A stretch of 64,000 nucleotides of DNA from Phocaeicola_A sp036804505. Lineage in GTDB: Bacteria; Bacteroidota; Bacteroidia; Bacteroidales; Bacteroidaceae. The DNA lies in contig DAIRSI010000015.1 in assembly GCA_036804505.1 (NCBI GenBank), positions 33,615 to 97,614 of the forward strand, in the 5' to 3' direction. Below the pieces are notes generated by a model. It was not told the DNA's origin. It made no database searches and worked only from the letters and a program-made list of their open reading frames with translations. Of this stretch, positions 1 through 8,636 are shown in pieces; within the stretch, counting starts at the first letter, position 1, and every line of letters starts with the position of its first letter. The translations under genes were made by a program, and so were the position numbers.

Positions 1-339
1 GGTGGATCTGCAATCATCAAGTTGCGTGGCCGTTCTTCATTCCAGAGCCCGGCTTATGTTTCCATCGAAATGATTGGTGCTGCTATGGGTGGTGCTGAAT
101 TCTACTGGCCGGCTGGTACTTATGTATCAACTGAGAAGTACAACCACATCATGATGTCTATGCCTACCCGCATCACATCTGACGGTACTTACTATAAAGG
201 CATCACAGGTACAGACGAGGAAATTGCCAGCTTGGATGCAAGCTATGCACACTTGGTTGACCTTCGTGACCAGGTTATCGGTATGGGTATTCTTCCTACA
301 CTTGATAAATGGGGTGAAGTGAATCCAAATTTAAAATGA
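1..339 (+). CDS. mdh: Malate dehydrogenase, C-terminal part (cut by window edge)
   Basis: Frame 1 is open from the first base and ends at a TGA at 337-339, giving the last 112 residues of the protein. The visible part starts GGSAIIKLRGR and contains SSFQSPAYVSIEMI and a tail ending TLDKWGEVNPNLK, which I recognise as the C-terminus of the Bacteroides NAD-dependent malate dehydrogenase (oxaloacetate/malate interconversion in the reductive branch of the TCA pathway to succinate and propionate). The catalytic His and NAD-binding part lie outside the window. A strong terminator follows at 366-397. Family call is from recognition of the tail alone. Confidence 0.85.
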   Translation, partial: GGSAIIKLRGRSSFQSPAYVSIEMIGAAMGGAEFYWPAGTYVSTEKYNHIMMSMPTRITSDGTYYKGITGTDEEIASLDASYAHLVDLRDQVIGMGILPTLDKWGEVNPNLK

Positions 340-365
340 TCGCATTTTAAAGATAGATATGAATG

Positions 366-397
366 AAAAAGGAGGTCATGTAGACCTCCTTTTTTTG
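366..397 (+). terminator. Rho-independent terminator after mdh
   Basis: AAAAAGGAGGTC, loop ATGTA, then GACCTCC followed by a run of seven T. The hairpin sits 27 bp after the mdh stop. The A-run on its left also gives T on the minus strand, so it can stop the Nudix transcript coming the other way. Confidence 0.9.
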
Positions 398-416
398 TTT
401 ATTGGTTTCAATTCTT

Positions 417-923
417 TTAAGATTCGGACAGGTTCAGCCGGTTGAATTCATTTTCAAAATTGGGAGTGAAGATTCCTTTCCCCATGTTGCCGAGAATTTC
501 CCGAATACTCCAGAATCTGCCTCCGTCCAGTTCTTCGCTGGGGGTTATGGTTCCGTCATAAACGGTTTTGAATGCATAAACCAGTTCTTTTTCCCGTGCC
601 GATTCAAAGACGTATGAAGCCAGTTTGACAGGCTTGAAATCTGTCATGCCCAATTCTTCTCTCACTTCTCTTCGAAGAGCATCTTCCACATTTTCTCCCA
701 AATCCACATGACCGCCTACGGACGTATCCCATTTGCCCGGTTGGATATCTTTCCATTCAGGTCTTTTCTGAAGGTACAATTCATCTTTGCCGTTGAATAC
801 ATGGAGATGGACAACGGGATGCAATAGTTTGCTGCCATTGTGGCATTCGCCGCGGGTTGCCGATGAAAGGATATTTCCCAACTCATCCACCACAGGAAAC
901 AATTCTGCAGAATTATCTTTCAT
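417..923 (-). CDS. Nudix hydrolase
   Basis: A 168-residue protein with a complete Nudix box at residues 71-93 (G71, E77, R85-E86, E89-E90, G92; pattern GX5EX7REUXEEXGU), so it should bind Mg2+ and cleave a nucleoside-diphosphate-linked or related pyrophosphate. The N-terminal layout (FPVVDELGN, HPVVHLHVFN, LYLQKRPEWKDIQPGKWD) resembles the IPP-isomerase-like/YfcD group of Nudix proteins, whose substrates are poorly known. It lies 2 bp downstream of queA on the same strand, so the two are probably co-transcribed. The substrate cannot be read from the sequence. Confidence 0.88.
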   Translation of the reverse strand: MKDNSAELFPVVDELGNILSSATRGECHNGSKLLHPVVHLHVFNGKDELYLQKRPEWKDIQPGKWDTSVGGHVDLGENVEDALRREVREELGMTDFKPVKLASYVFESAREKELVYAFKTVYDGTITPSEELDGGRFWSIREILGNMGKGIFTPNFENEFNRLNLSES

Positions 924-925
924 TC

Positions 926-2143
926 TTAAGGTATTAAAAGAGAACTGTCGCCGTAGCTCAGAAAACGGAAACCATGTTTCAGTGCATAATCATAGACTTT
1001 CCTCCAGTCTTCACCGATGAAAGCGGAAACCAGTAGGAGCAGAGTGCTCTGCGGCTGGTGAAAATTGGTGACCATGCCTTTTACCACGTGATATTTGTAG
1101 CCTGGGGCAATAATCACCTGAGTGCTGGAATGCAGTGCGTCCAACTGATGCCTGTCCATGTAAGCGAGAATATTTTTCAAGGCATCCAAAGTGGAGACTT
1201 CAGTCTGATGGTCGTACGGCTGCCATTGGTTTACGTGCATTTCTTCTTCCGTAGCATCTGGATTCTTTGTCAGAGTTACTCCTATATAATAAAGACTCTC
1301 CAAAGTCCTTACCGAAGTTGTCCCTACAGCGAAGCACTCTCCGTTGAATGCAATCAGTCTTTCCAATGTGTGGCGGCTGATGGAAATATATTCCGTATGC
1401 ATTTCATGTCCTTGTATTTCTTTGGCAGTGACAGGCTTGAATGTTCCGGCTCCTACATGCAACGTGAGTTCTTCTATTTCGATATTTTTCTCCTGAAGAG
1501 AATCGAATACCTGTTGCGTGAAGTGCAAGCCGGCGGTAGGAGCAGCCACCGATCCCTTTATTTTGGAATAAATCGTTTGATAAGTAACTTTATCGCTTTC
1601 CTGAGTTTCCCGTTTCAAGTAGGGCGGGATGGGCAGTACCCCGAACACTTCCAGAATGTCGGCAAAAGTGACTTTTGCATTATCCCATCTGAAATCCACC
1701 CGCGTGCTTGTTCCGATGGTATCACCCTTTTCTGCCGAAAGAGTGATTTTCTTGCCTTTTACTATCATCTGTCTGCTGAGGATTTCTCCTTTCCACTTTC
1801 TCAGATTTCCAATCATGCACTGCCATGCCACATGCTCCGTCTGCTGGAAATTCATGGCATAGTCTGCAGGCTCGTCGGGTTCCAGACAAAAAACCTCTAT
1901 CAAAGCACCCGTTGCTTTGTGAAAATGCAAGCGGGCCTGAATCACTTTCGTGTTGTTGCGTATCAGCAAGGTCCCTTCGGGAATATATTCCGCCAGACTG
2001 CAGAATTTGCTTTCGCTTATTTCTCCGCTTTTGTAAAGAAGCAGCTTCGATTGGTCACGTACTTTCAACGGAAATTTCGCTATACGTTCTTCCGGCAGAT
2101 CGTAATTGTAATCACTGATTTTGATATGTTTGGTACCGCTCAT
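926..2143 (-). CDS. queA: S-adenosylmethionine:tRNA ribosyltransferase-isomerase QueA
   Basis: A 405-residue cytosolic enzyme that transfers and isomerises the ribose of SAM onto preQ1 in the tRNA wobble position, giving epoxyqueuosine. Recognised by the N-terminal FPLKVRDQSKLLLY-type segment, the central SVAAPTAGLHFT motif, the HVGAGTFKPV motif and the C-terminal TNFHQPQSTLLLLVSAFIG motif. It ends 2 bp before the Nudix gene. Its promoter (TAACTTTG on the minus strand, 2169-2176) sits back-to-back with that of the divergent Smr gene. The other queuosine genes of this window, queD and queE, are 22 kb away, so the pathway is split. Confidence 0.96.
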   Translation of the reverse strand: MSGTKHIKISDYNYDLPEERIAKFPLKVRDQSKLLLYKSGEISESKFCSLAEYIPEGTLLIRNNTKVIQARLHFHKATGALIEVFCLEPDEPADYAMNFQQTEHVAWQCMIGNLRKWKGEILSRQMIVKGKKITLSAEKGDTIGTSTRVDFRWDNAKVTFADILEVFGVLPIPPYLKRETQESDKVTYQTIYSKIKGSVAAPTAGLHFTQQVFDSLQEKNIEIEELTLHVGAGTFKPVTAKEIQGHEMHTEYISISRHTLERLIAFNGECFAVGTTSVRTLESLYYIGVTLTKNPDATEEEMHVNQWQPYDHQTEVSTLDALKNILAYMDRHQLDALHSSTQVIIAPGYKYHVVKGMVTNFHQPQSTLLLLVSAFIGEDWRKVYDYALKHGFRFLSYGDSSLLIP

Positions 2144-2168
2144 TCTTATCTTGTTTTTAATATTATGG

Positions 2169-2176
2169 CAAAGTTA
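2169..2176 (-). promoter_or_regulatory. -7 element of queA promoter
   Basis: TAACTTTG on the minus strand matches the Bacteroides -7 consensus TAnnTTTG and lies 26 bp before the queA start codon. No clear -33 element is visible. Confidence 0.5.
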
Positions 2177-2189
2177 AACAATTATTATG

Positions 2190-2197
2190 TATCTTTG
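2190..2197 (+). promoter_or_regulatory. -7 element of the DUF2027/Smr gene promoter
   Basis: TATCTTTG matches TAnnTTTG. It places transcription start near 2204, which argues for the ATG at 2231 rather than the one at 2201 as the start of the next gene. Confidence 0.55.
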
Positions 2198-2230
2198 CCC
2201 ATGCTAAATGAGAAAAAACAGTTTTTAGAT

Positions 2231-3337
2231 ATGAAAATAGGAGATAAAGTACGCTTCCTCAGTGAAGTAGGAGGAGGTATCGTGAAAGGTTTTCAAGGAA
2301 AGAACCTTGCTTTGGTTGAAGATGAAGACGGTTTTGAAATACCCATGCCGATAACCGAGTGTGTGGTGATAGAGACCGATGATTACAATATCAAGCGCAA
2401 GCCGCAGGCACCACAGCCCGAAGCGGTCAAGGAAATGTCAAAAAAAGAACAGGAAAAGCGTTACGCTGCAACGATGAATGACGAGGAACCCGAAGAGAAT
2501 CTTGACATCACTTACAAGGCCAAGCCGATAGAAACGAAAGAAGGTGAGAAACTGAATCTGTTTCTGGCATTTGTACCTCAGGATATCAAAGCCATTTCTT
2601 CCTCATCTTTTGAGTCTTACATTGTGAACGACAGCAATTACTATGTCCGTTTCAGCTATCTTTCGGCCGAAGGCAAGAACTGGCAGATGCGGGTTACGGA
2701 TGTCGTTGAACCCAATATGAAGTTCCTTTTGGAAGAGTTCGATAAAGACAGATTGAATGAGATGGAGCATGTAGCAGTGCAGTTCTTTGCCTATAAAGAA
2801 GAAAAAAGCTTTTCTTTGAAACCGGCAGCTACTGTGGAGTTACGCATTGATACCGTGAAATTCTATAAATTACACACGTTCAGGGATTCCGATTTCTTCG
2901 AACAGCCAGCTTTGGTTTATGATATTGTTCGGAATGATGTTCCGGAGAAACAGGTTTATGTTGAGGCTGAAGACCTTCAGAAAGTTTTTTTCCAGAAGAA
3001 GGATGCCGATCAGACACATGCTCCTCAGCCGCAAAAGAAAGAACACAAGAATGGTATTCTGGAAGTGGATTTGCACATCAACGAGCTATTGGATGATACG
3101 GGGAAAATGTCATCCGGAGAAATTCTCAATTATCAGTTAGAGGTGTTCAGAAAAACTTTGGAGGAATATAAAAACAAGAAAGGACAGAAAATCGTGTTCA
3201 TTCACGGCAAAGGCGACGGGGTACTCCGCAACGCCATCCTCGGTGAATTGAAGGCCAAATATAAGGACCGGTGTTCGTATCAGGATGCCTCTTTCCGGGA
3301 GTATGGTTTTGGCGCTACCTTAGTCATTATCAGGTAA
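2231..3337 (+). CDS. DUF2027 / Smr-domain protein
   Basis: A 368-residue cytosolic protein. The N-terminus (MKIGDKVRFLSEVGGGIVKG) is a small beta-rich domain of the DUF2027 type; the C-terminal ~85 residues are an Smr domain, with the DLHI motif followed by the HGKGDGVLR motif. Smr domains occur in MutS2 and in stand-alone nucleic-acid endonucleases acting on branched DNA or on mRNA in stalled ribosomes. The frame is open much further upstream (from 1058), but that part is antisense to queA. The ATG at 2231 gives the conserved start and follows the promoter at 2190. The exact role of this Bacteroidales family is not known to me. Confidence 0.9.
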   Translation: MKIGDKVRFLSEVGGGIVKGFQGKNLALVEDEDGFEIPMPITECVVIETDDYNIKRKPQAPQPEAVKEMSKKEQEKRYAATMNDEEPEENLDITYKAKPIETKEGEKLNLFLAFVPQDIKAISSSSFESYIVNDSNYYVRFSYLSAEGKNWQMRVTDVVEPNMKFLLEEFDKDRLNEMEHVAVQFFAYKEEKSFSLKPAATVELRIDTVKFYKLHTFRDSDFFEQPALVYDIVRNDVPEKQVYVEAEDLQKVFFQKKDADQTHAPQPQKKEHKNGILEVDLHINELLDDTGKMSSGEILNYQLEVFRKTLEEYKNKKGQKIVFIHGKGDGVLRNAILGELKAKYKDRCSYQDASFREYGFGATLVIIR

Positions 3338-3363
3338 GTTTCTACTAACAAATACATACAAGA

Positions 3364-4077
3364 ATGAAAAAGACATTATTATTGGCCTTTCTTCTATTAG
3401 GCACTACAGCAGGTTATGCGCAATTGGATGTACAGTTACATTATGATTTGGGAAATGGACTATACGGAAATAATCTGGGTAACCGTCCGCATCTGACTTC
3501 TACGGTTGAGAATTTCAAGGCCGACAGATGGGGTAGTACTTATTTCTTCGTTGATTTCGATTACAAGGACCATGAGAGCAAATCCGCTTATTGGGAAATC
3601 TCGCGGGAACTGAAATTCTGGAAAGCGCCGATTTCGGCACATGTGGAGTATGACGGCGGTTTGAATACCAGTGCCGGATATAACGATGCGTATCTGGTTG
3701 GTCCTGCCTATGGCTGGGTTAGCAAGGATTTCAGCAAGAACTTTTCTTTGCAGCTGTTGTACAAGTACATCACCGGTGTCCGTCAGCATCATAACTGGCA
3801 GGTTACGGCTGTATGGGGAGATACTTTTGCTCAAGGACTATGCACGTTCAGTGGTTTTGCCGATTTATGGCATGACAACACGGTGAAAGGAAATCTGATT
3901 TTTTTGAGTGAGCCTCAGTTTTGGTTCAATTTGAACAAGGTGAGAGGTGTTGCAAAAGATTTCAATCTGAGTTTAGGTAGTGAGGTAGAGATAAGCAATA
4001 ACTTCGTATGGAACACCAAAGGGCAGAACAATCGCGTTTATGCGATTCCTACAATTGCTGCCAAATGGACTTTCTGA
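3364..4077 (+). CDS. Tsx-like outer-membrane protein (DUF5020 type)
   Basis: A 237-residue exported protein: signal peptide of about 19 residues ending GYAQ, then a body rich in alternating aromatic/hydrophobic residues with a terminal aromatic residue (AKWTF), as expected of a small outer-membrane beta-barrel. I recognise the family as DUF5020, related to nucleoside-specific channel Tsx. It starts 26 bp after the Smr gene and may be read from the same promoter. Substrate unknown. A two-way terminator follows. Confidence 0.8.
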   Translation: MKKTLLLAFLLLGTTAGYAQLDVQLHYDLGNGLYGNNLGNRPHLTSTVENFKADRWGSTYFFVDFDYKDHESKSAYWEISRELKFWKAPISAHVEYDGGLNTSAGYNDAYLVGPAYGWVSKDFSKNFSLQLLYKYITGVRQHHNWQVTAVWGDTFAQGLCTFSGFADLWHDNTVKGNLIFLSEPQFWFNLNKVRGVAKDFNLSLGSEVEISNNFVWNTKGQNNRVYAIPTIAAKWTF

Positions 4078-4100
4078 CAGGCCTTTAAACTGATAAAAAT

Positions 4101-4148
4101 AAAAATCCTTTTGTTCCGGACTGGTTACAGGAACAAAAGGATTTTTTT
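4101..4148. terminator. Bidirectional terminator
   Basis: A 17-bp near-perfect stem AAAAATCCTTTTGTTCC / GGAACAAAAGGATTTTT with a T-run on both strands, lying between the convergent ends of the Tsx-like gene and the acyl-CoA dehydrogenase gene. It should serve both. Confidence 0.92.
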
Positions 4149-4168
4149 ATTGTGTTCAATAAAAGGAA

Positions 4169-5878
4169 TCAGGCTTTGCGATAGCTTGCCAATTCTTCCT
4201 CTTTGAAGTTTTCAATGAATTTGCTGTGCTTTTCGATTTCAGCTTCTGCATAGTTCACATACACGCGAAGAGATTTTTCGAAGAGCTCTTTGTCGGCAGA
4301 AGTATCCTGCAACAACAGCTGGCACATCACGCAGTCGGCAGCCATTTCCATAAGGCGGCGCGCTGCAAAGTCTTGGAGTTCCTGATCGGCAGCCTCTTTC
4401 ACCAGGTTTGTGCTGGCTTCGAACTTGTCCGTCATGGTTTTGATGCGTTCTTTAATGCCTTCCAATTCCGGAAGAGTCTCTTGAGATTCCCATTCACGCA
4501 ACATCTGCAAGTAGCTTCCGTTGGTCACATAGCGGATGGCGGCAACAGTCTGCAACTGGGTTGTTCCTTCATAGATGCTGGTGATGCGGGCATCGCGGTA
4601 AATGCGTTGGCAGGCATATTCCAGCATGAATCCCGAACCTCCGTGAATCTGGATACAGTCATAAGCGTTCTGGTTGGCATATTCCGAATTCATTCCTTTT
4701 GCCAAAGGAGTGAGTGCATCGGCCAGTTTTGCATATTTTTTCTGTTCCGTACGTTCTTCAGGGGTCAGTTTGCGCTCGCGTGCAAGGTCTTCAAGAGCTT
4801 TGTAGATATCCACGAAACGTGCTGTCTGATACAGCAAAGCACGTCCTGCATCCAGTTTGGCTTTCATGGTAGCCAGCATGTCATAGACAGCCGGGAAATC
4901 GATGATGTTTTTGCCGAACTGCTTGCGTTCCAAAGCATAAGCAAGTCCTTCATTGTAGGCAGCCTGTGACAATCCAACAGATTGAGCGGCGATACCCAGG
5001 CGGGCACCGTTCATCAGCGCCATTACATATTTAATCAAACCGAGTTTGCGGTCGCCGCAAAGTTCGGCATGAGCATTCTTGTAAACCAGTTCGCAGGTAG
5101 GAGAACCATGGATACCCAATTTGTTCTCGATGTGGCGTACATCCACGCCGCCCTGTCTCTTGTCATAGATGAACATGGAGAGTCCGCGTCCGTCATGAGT
5201 TCCTTCTTCGGAACGAGCCAGAACCAGATGAATGTCAGCATCTCCGTTGGTGATGAAACGTTTTACTCCGTTCAGCAGCCAGCAGCCGTCTTCCTCGCTG
5301 TAAGTAGCTTTCAGCATGACGCTTTGCAGGTCGGAACCCGCATCCGGCTCAGTCAAGTCCATTGACATGGTTTCACCCTTGCACACGCGAGGAATGAAAC
5401 GGCCGTGCTGTTCTTCATTTCCGAATTCATAGAGAGTTTCGATACAGTCCTGGAGTGACCAGATGTTTCCGAATCCGGCATCAGCCGCGGCAACTATTTC
5501 CGCACACATGGTGTAGGGAGTGATAGGGAAGTTCAGTCCGCCAAATTTGCGCGGCATGGTCATTCCGTTCAGTCCGGCTTCCACCATTGCTTTCATGTTT
5601 TCTTTTGTTCCCGAAGCATAATCCACACGGCCATTGGCCAAATGAGGACCTTCGGCATCCACACCTTCTGCATTCGGAGCGATGGTTTCCGCACTGATGG
5701 CACCCGTTATTTCCAGTACCTTGTCATAAGAATCCAAGGCATCGTTGTAATCAGCCGGAGCGTAGTCGAAATCGTCCTTGTCTTTGTAATCGCGTTCTTT
5801 CAGTTCGCAAATTCTCTTCATCATCGGATTGTTCAGATGAAATCGGAGTTCAGGTATATCGGTATAAAAATTTGCCAT
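4169..5878 (-). CDS. Acyl-CoA dehydrogenase family protein
   Basis: A 569-residue FAD enzyme, longer than the usual ~380-residue acyl-CoA dehydrogenases because of an N-terminal extension and a C-terminal helical extension after about residue 460. Family motifs seen: MTMPRKFGGLNFP, SMDLTEPDAGSDL, FITNGD, ERKQFGKNI, IQIHGGSGF and SIYEGTTQLQ, the last holding the usual catalytic Glu. It is the last gene of an etfB-etfA-acd operon (3 bp after etfA), so its electrons go to this flavoprotein. No thiolase, hydratase or CoA transferase is nearby, so the acyl-CoA substrate is undetermined. Confidence 0.93.
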   Translation of the reverse strand: MANFYTDIPELRFHLNNPMMKRICELKERDYKDKDDFDYAPADYNDALDSYDKVLEITGAISAETIAPNAEGVDAEGPHLANGRVDYASGTKENMKAMVEAGLNGMTMPRKFGGLNFPITPYTMCAEIVAAADAGFGNIWSLQDCIETLYEFGNEEQHGRFIPRVCKGETMSMDLTEPDAGSDLQSVMLKATYSEEDGCWLLNGVKRFITNGDADIHLVLARSEEGTHDGRGLSMFIYDKRQGGVDVRHIENKLGIHGSPTCELVYKNAHAELCGDRKLGLIKYVMALMNGARLGIAAQSVGLSQAAYNEGLAYALERKQFGKNIIDFPAVYDMLATMKAKLDAGRALLYQTARFVDIYKALEDLARERKLTPEERTEQKKYAKLADALTPLAKGMNSEYANQNAYDCIQIHGGSGFMLEYACQRIYRDARITSIYEGTTQLQTVAAIRYVTNGSYLQMLREWESQETLPELEGIKERIKTMTDKFEASTNLVKEAADQELQDFAARRLMEMAADCVMCQLLLQDTSADKELFEKSLRVYVNYAEAEIEKHSKFIENFKEEELASYRKA

Positions 5879-5880
5879 CT

Positions 5881-6900
5881 TTACTTGGAATTTTGTTTGT
5901 AATACTTAATCATTTTAGGAACCACCTCTTCTACGGTACCTGTGATAACGTAGTCGGCTATTTGATTGATAGGAGCGTTCACATCGCTATTGATGGAAAT
6001 GATGATTCCGCTTTCTCTCATACCTGCAATGTGCTGGATCTGTCCCGATATTCCACAAGCTATGTAAAGTTTGGGACGTACGGTGACACCTGTCTGGCCT
6101 ATCTGGCGGTCATGCTCGCAGAAGCCTGCATCTACAGCGGCGCGGCTGGCGCCCACTTCGGCGTGAAGTTCCTTTGCCAGTTCGTAGAGCATTTCGAAAT
6201 TCTCCTTCGAACCTACTCCGTAGCCTCCGCTCACGATGATGGGAGAGCCTTTCAGGTTATTCTTGGCCTTTTCTATATGGCGTTCGATGACTTTTACCAC
6301 GTAATCCGTGTCGGCTACATATTTGCCTACTTCGTGTCTGATGACTTCACCCTTATAATTTGCATCGAGGATTTCTTTTTTCATCACACCTTCGCGAACT
6401 GTCGCCATTTGAGGACGATGTTCCGGATTGACAATGGTTGCCACGATGTTTCCTCCGAATGCCGGACGAATCTGATAAAGCAGGTTCTCATAAGTCTTTC
6501 CTGTTTTTTTATCTTCGTGCGAACCTATTTCGAGAGCTGTACAGTCGGCAGTCAGGCCGCTTGTCAGTGCTGAAGATACGCGCGGACCCAAGTCGCGTCC
6601 GATAACTGTTGCACCCATGAGGCAAATTTGAGGTTTCTCTTCCTTGAACAAGTTCACCAAAACAGATGTGTGAGGCATGGATGTGTATGGGAACAGACCC
6701 GGAGCATCAAAAATATGAAGCTTGTCCACTCCGTAGGGAAGAACCTGCTTCTCTATATCTTTCAAGTCGGCTCCTGCAACCACGGCTTCCAGCTGGCAGC
6801 CAAGCTGATTAGCTAACTTGCGACCTTTGGTCAAAAGTTCGAGACTTACATCGGCCACTGTGGTGCCTTCAATCTCGCAATAAACAAAAACGTTATTCAT
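5881..6900 (-). CDS. etfA: Electron transfer flavoprotein alpha subunit
   Basis: A 339-residue subunit carrying FAD in its C-terminal domain; the signature region GASRAAVDAGFCEHDRQIG...GQTGVTVRPKLYIACGISGQIQH is intact. With EtfB it forms the dimer that carries electrons from acyl-CoA dehydrogenases. It lies 5 bp after etfB and 3 bp before the dehydrogenase gene, a tight three-gene operon. An electron-bifurcating type is possible, but the sequence alone does not decide this. Confidence 0.95.
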   Translation of the reverse strand: MNNVFVYCEIEGTTVADVSLELLTKGRKLANQLGCQLEAVVAGADLKDIEKQVLPYGVDKLHIFDAPGLFPYTSMPHTSVLVNLFKEEKPQICLMGATVIGRDLGPRVSSALTSGLTADCTALEIGSHEDKKTGKTYENLLYQIRPAFGGNIVATIVNPEHRPQMATVREGVMKKEILDANYKGEVIRHEVGKYVADTDYVVKVIERHIEKAKNNLKGSPIIVSGGYGVGSKENFEMLYELAKELHAEVGASRAAVDAGFCEHDRQIGQTGVTVRPKLYIACGISGQIQHIAGMRESGIIISINSDVNAPINQIADYVITGTVEEVVPKMIKYYKQNSK

Positions 6901-6905
6901 AATCC

Positions 6906-7799
6906 TTATCCTATAGTGTGGTTAGCTAATAATTCAACAATCAAATCTTCTACATCCTTGTCGCTTCCTGTCATGGATTTGCTTTCCTTGGTTTGGAACA
7001 CGATGTTCTGGATGGCTTTCACCTTGGTAGGTGATCCGCTGAGTCCGCATTGAGCCAAGTCACCGTTTACATCGGCAACGGTCCACTCCGTAATGTTCAG
7101 ATAAGGTTTCTTGTCATATTGGTCGGCATAAGGAAGAGCCTCGCCATTCTGAGTGATGGCTGCTTTTTCCTGTGCACCCAAGGCACGTTTGTATTTCATC
7201 ACCAGTTTGGCATTCTGTGGACGGCAGGGAGCTGCGCTTCCGTTCACCGTAATCACGATAGGAAGAGGTCCTTCCACCGTTTCCACTCCGCCGTCGATAT
7301 GACGTTTCACTGTGATTCTTTTTTTATCTTCATCCACTTTAAGGATTTCCTCAGCATAAGTAATCTGGGTAAGTCCCAGTTTCTCGGCAACCTGCGGACC
7401 AACCTGTGCGGTATCTCCGTCAATGGCCTGGCGTCCGCCGATGATGACATCGAATTTACCTATCTTGCGGATGGCGGTTGCCAAAGCATACGAAGTGGCC
7501 AGGGTATCAGCACCGGCAAAAGCTCTGTCGGTCAAGAGATAGCCTCCGTCGGTTCCGCGGAACAGTCCTTCACGAATAATAGCAGCGGCCCTGCCCGGAC
7601 CCATTGTCAATATATGAACAGTCGAACCCGGAAACTGGTCCTTCAGGCGAAGAGCCTGTTCTAGTGCGTTCAAGTCCTCAGGGTTGAAGATGGCTGGCAG
7701 TGCAGCACGGTTTACTGTGCCCTCCGGCGTCATAGCGTCTTTTCCCACGTTTCGAGTGTCTGGTACTTGCTTCGCTAATACTACGATTTTTAAACTCAT
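6906..7799 (-). CDS. etfB: Electron transfer flavoprotein beta subunit
   Basis: A 297-residue EtfB with the start MSLKIVVLAKQVPDT, the conserved NPEDLNALEQALRLKD, the FRGTDGGYLLTDR segment and the GRQAIDGDTAQVGPQ nucleotide-binding segment. First gene of the etfBA-acd operon; a well-formed promoter lies 56-86 bp upstream. Forms a heterodimer with EtfA and carries the second nucleotide (AMP or, in bifurcating types, FAD). Confidence 0.95.
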   Translation of the reverse strand: MSLKIVVLAKQVPDTRNVGKDAMTPEGTVNRAALPAIFNPEDLNALEQALRLKDQFPGSTVHILTMGPGRAAAIIREGLFRGTDGGYLLTDRAFAGADTLATSYALATAIRKIGKFDVIIGGRQAIDGDTAQVGPQVAEKLGLTQITYAEEILKVDEDKKRITVKRHIDGGVETVEGPLPIVITVNGSAAPCRPQNAKLVMKYKRALGAQEKAAITQNGEALPYADQYDKKPYLNITEWTVADVNGDLAQCGLSGSPTKVKAIQNIVFQTKESKSMTGSDKDVEDLIVELLANHTIG

Positions 7800-7854
7800 G
7801 TTATATTAATTAAAGTTTTTACCTTTTTTTATAAGTTCTGAAAAAATCAGGCTG

Positions 7855-7885
7855 CAAAATTACTCAAACCTTGGTTATTATCAAA
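7855..7885 (-). promoter_or_regulatory. Promoter of etfB-etfA-acd
   Basis: On the minus strand: TTG (7884-7882), 19-bp spacer, TAATTTTG (7862-7855). Both elements and the spacing fit the Bacteroides sigma-ABfr consensus. Leader of about 50 nt to the etfB ATG. Confidence 0.75.
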
Positions 7886-7977
7886 ATATCTTTGCTTAAA
7901 AATGCACAAACGGCTTTCTTTTGAGCAATAGAAACTCAAATCAGTAAGATGGGTATAAAAAACAGTGATATATTTTA

Positions 7978-8007
7978 TTGTTTATTCCATTTTTGTTTTT
8001 ACATTTG
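7978..8007 (+). promoter_or_regulatory. Promoter of the ECF S-component gene
   Basis: TTG at 7978-7980, a 19-bp spacer, then TACATTTG at 8000-8007; ideal Bacteroides spacing. The leader to the ATG at 8051 is A-rich and shows no riboswitch fold. Confidence 0.75.
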
Positions 8008-8050
8008 CAAAAGTCGAAAAAATTAAAAAACAATTATAAACTTAAACAAT

Positions 8051-8566
8051 ATGCAGACAGTCGATTTAAAGCTCCAGTCATTGGGGTATTCGCAAACAAA
8101 GACCTATCTGGTAGCAGCTATTTTCGTTGTGGGAAACGTTCTGTTTCCACAGCTATGTCATCTAGTTCCTCAGGGGGGGCTGATGTTTTTACCTATTTAT
8201 TTCTTTACTTTGGTAGCCGCTTACAAGTACGGATGGAAAGCCGGATTGCTCACGGCAGTACTATCGCCGTTGGCAAATCATCTTTTGTTCGGCATGCCGG
8301 CTTTGGCAGTATTGCCGGCCATTCTTACCAAATCGGTATTTTTGGCAGTAGCTGCTAGCATGGCTGCACGTTATTTTAATAAGATTTCCATCCCTATCAT
8401 GCTTCTGGTGGTATTGTCCTATCAGGTATTCGGTACTTTGGTGGAATGGGCCATGGTAAAAGATTTCTTTGTTGCCGTACAGGATTTCAGAATGGGAGTT
8501 CCGGGAATGCTGATTCAGATTTTCGGTGCTTACCTCCTTATTAAATATATTTTGGCAACAAAATAA
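8051..8566 (+). CDS. ECF transporter S component-like membrane protein
   Basis: A 171-residue protein with five or six predicted membrane segments (about 18-35, 42-62, 66-80, 86-107, 115-133, 145-168) and the Gly/Ala/Pro-rich look of substrate-binding subunits of energy-coupling-factor vitamin transporters (e.g. GLLTAVLSPLANHLLFGMPA). No ECF ATPase or T subunit is adjacent, so it would need a shared module encoded elsewhere (group II). The substrate is not evident; no riboswitch was seen in its leader. It has its own promoter and a shared downstream terminator. Confidence 0.75.
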   Translation: MQTVDLKLQSLGYSQTKTYLVAAIFVVGNVLFPQLCHLVPQGGLMFLPIYFFTLVAAYKYGWKAGLLTAVLSPLANHLLFGMPALAVLPAILTKSVFLAVAASMAARYFNKISIPIMLLVVLSYQVFGTLVEWAMVKDFFVAVQDFRMGVPGMLIQIFGAYLLIKYILATK

Positions 8567-8590
8567 AAACATCTCTGAAATTATACAATA

Positions 8591-8636
8591 AGTGCCGTCA
8601 ATGAATTATAAAAAATTCACTGACGGCACTTTCTTT
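8591..8636. terminator. Terminator between the S-component gene and fabK
   Basis: Stem AGTGCCGTCA(A)TGAATT / AATTCACTGACGGCACT with one mismatch, followed by TTCTTT. It lies 24 bp after the S-component stop and reaches the fabK stop on the opposite strand. Confidence 0.75.

Noticed and set aside
2144..2168. preQ1 riboswitch before queA
   Set aside because: The leader has an AAAAACAAG tail like that before queD but no P1 stem or complementary loop.
1058..2230. Long upstream extension of the Smr gene frame (759 codons in all)
   Set aside because: It lies antisense to queA, which is a clear, full-length enzyme; the promoter at 2190 and the conserved start at 2231 define the true gene.
8008..8050. 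Vitamin riboswitch before the ECF S-component gene
   Set aside because: The leader is only about 40 nt, A-rich and without stems.
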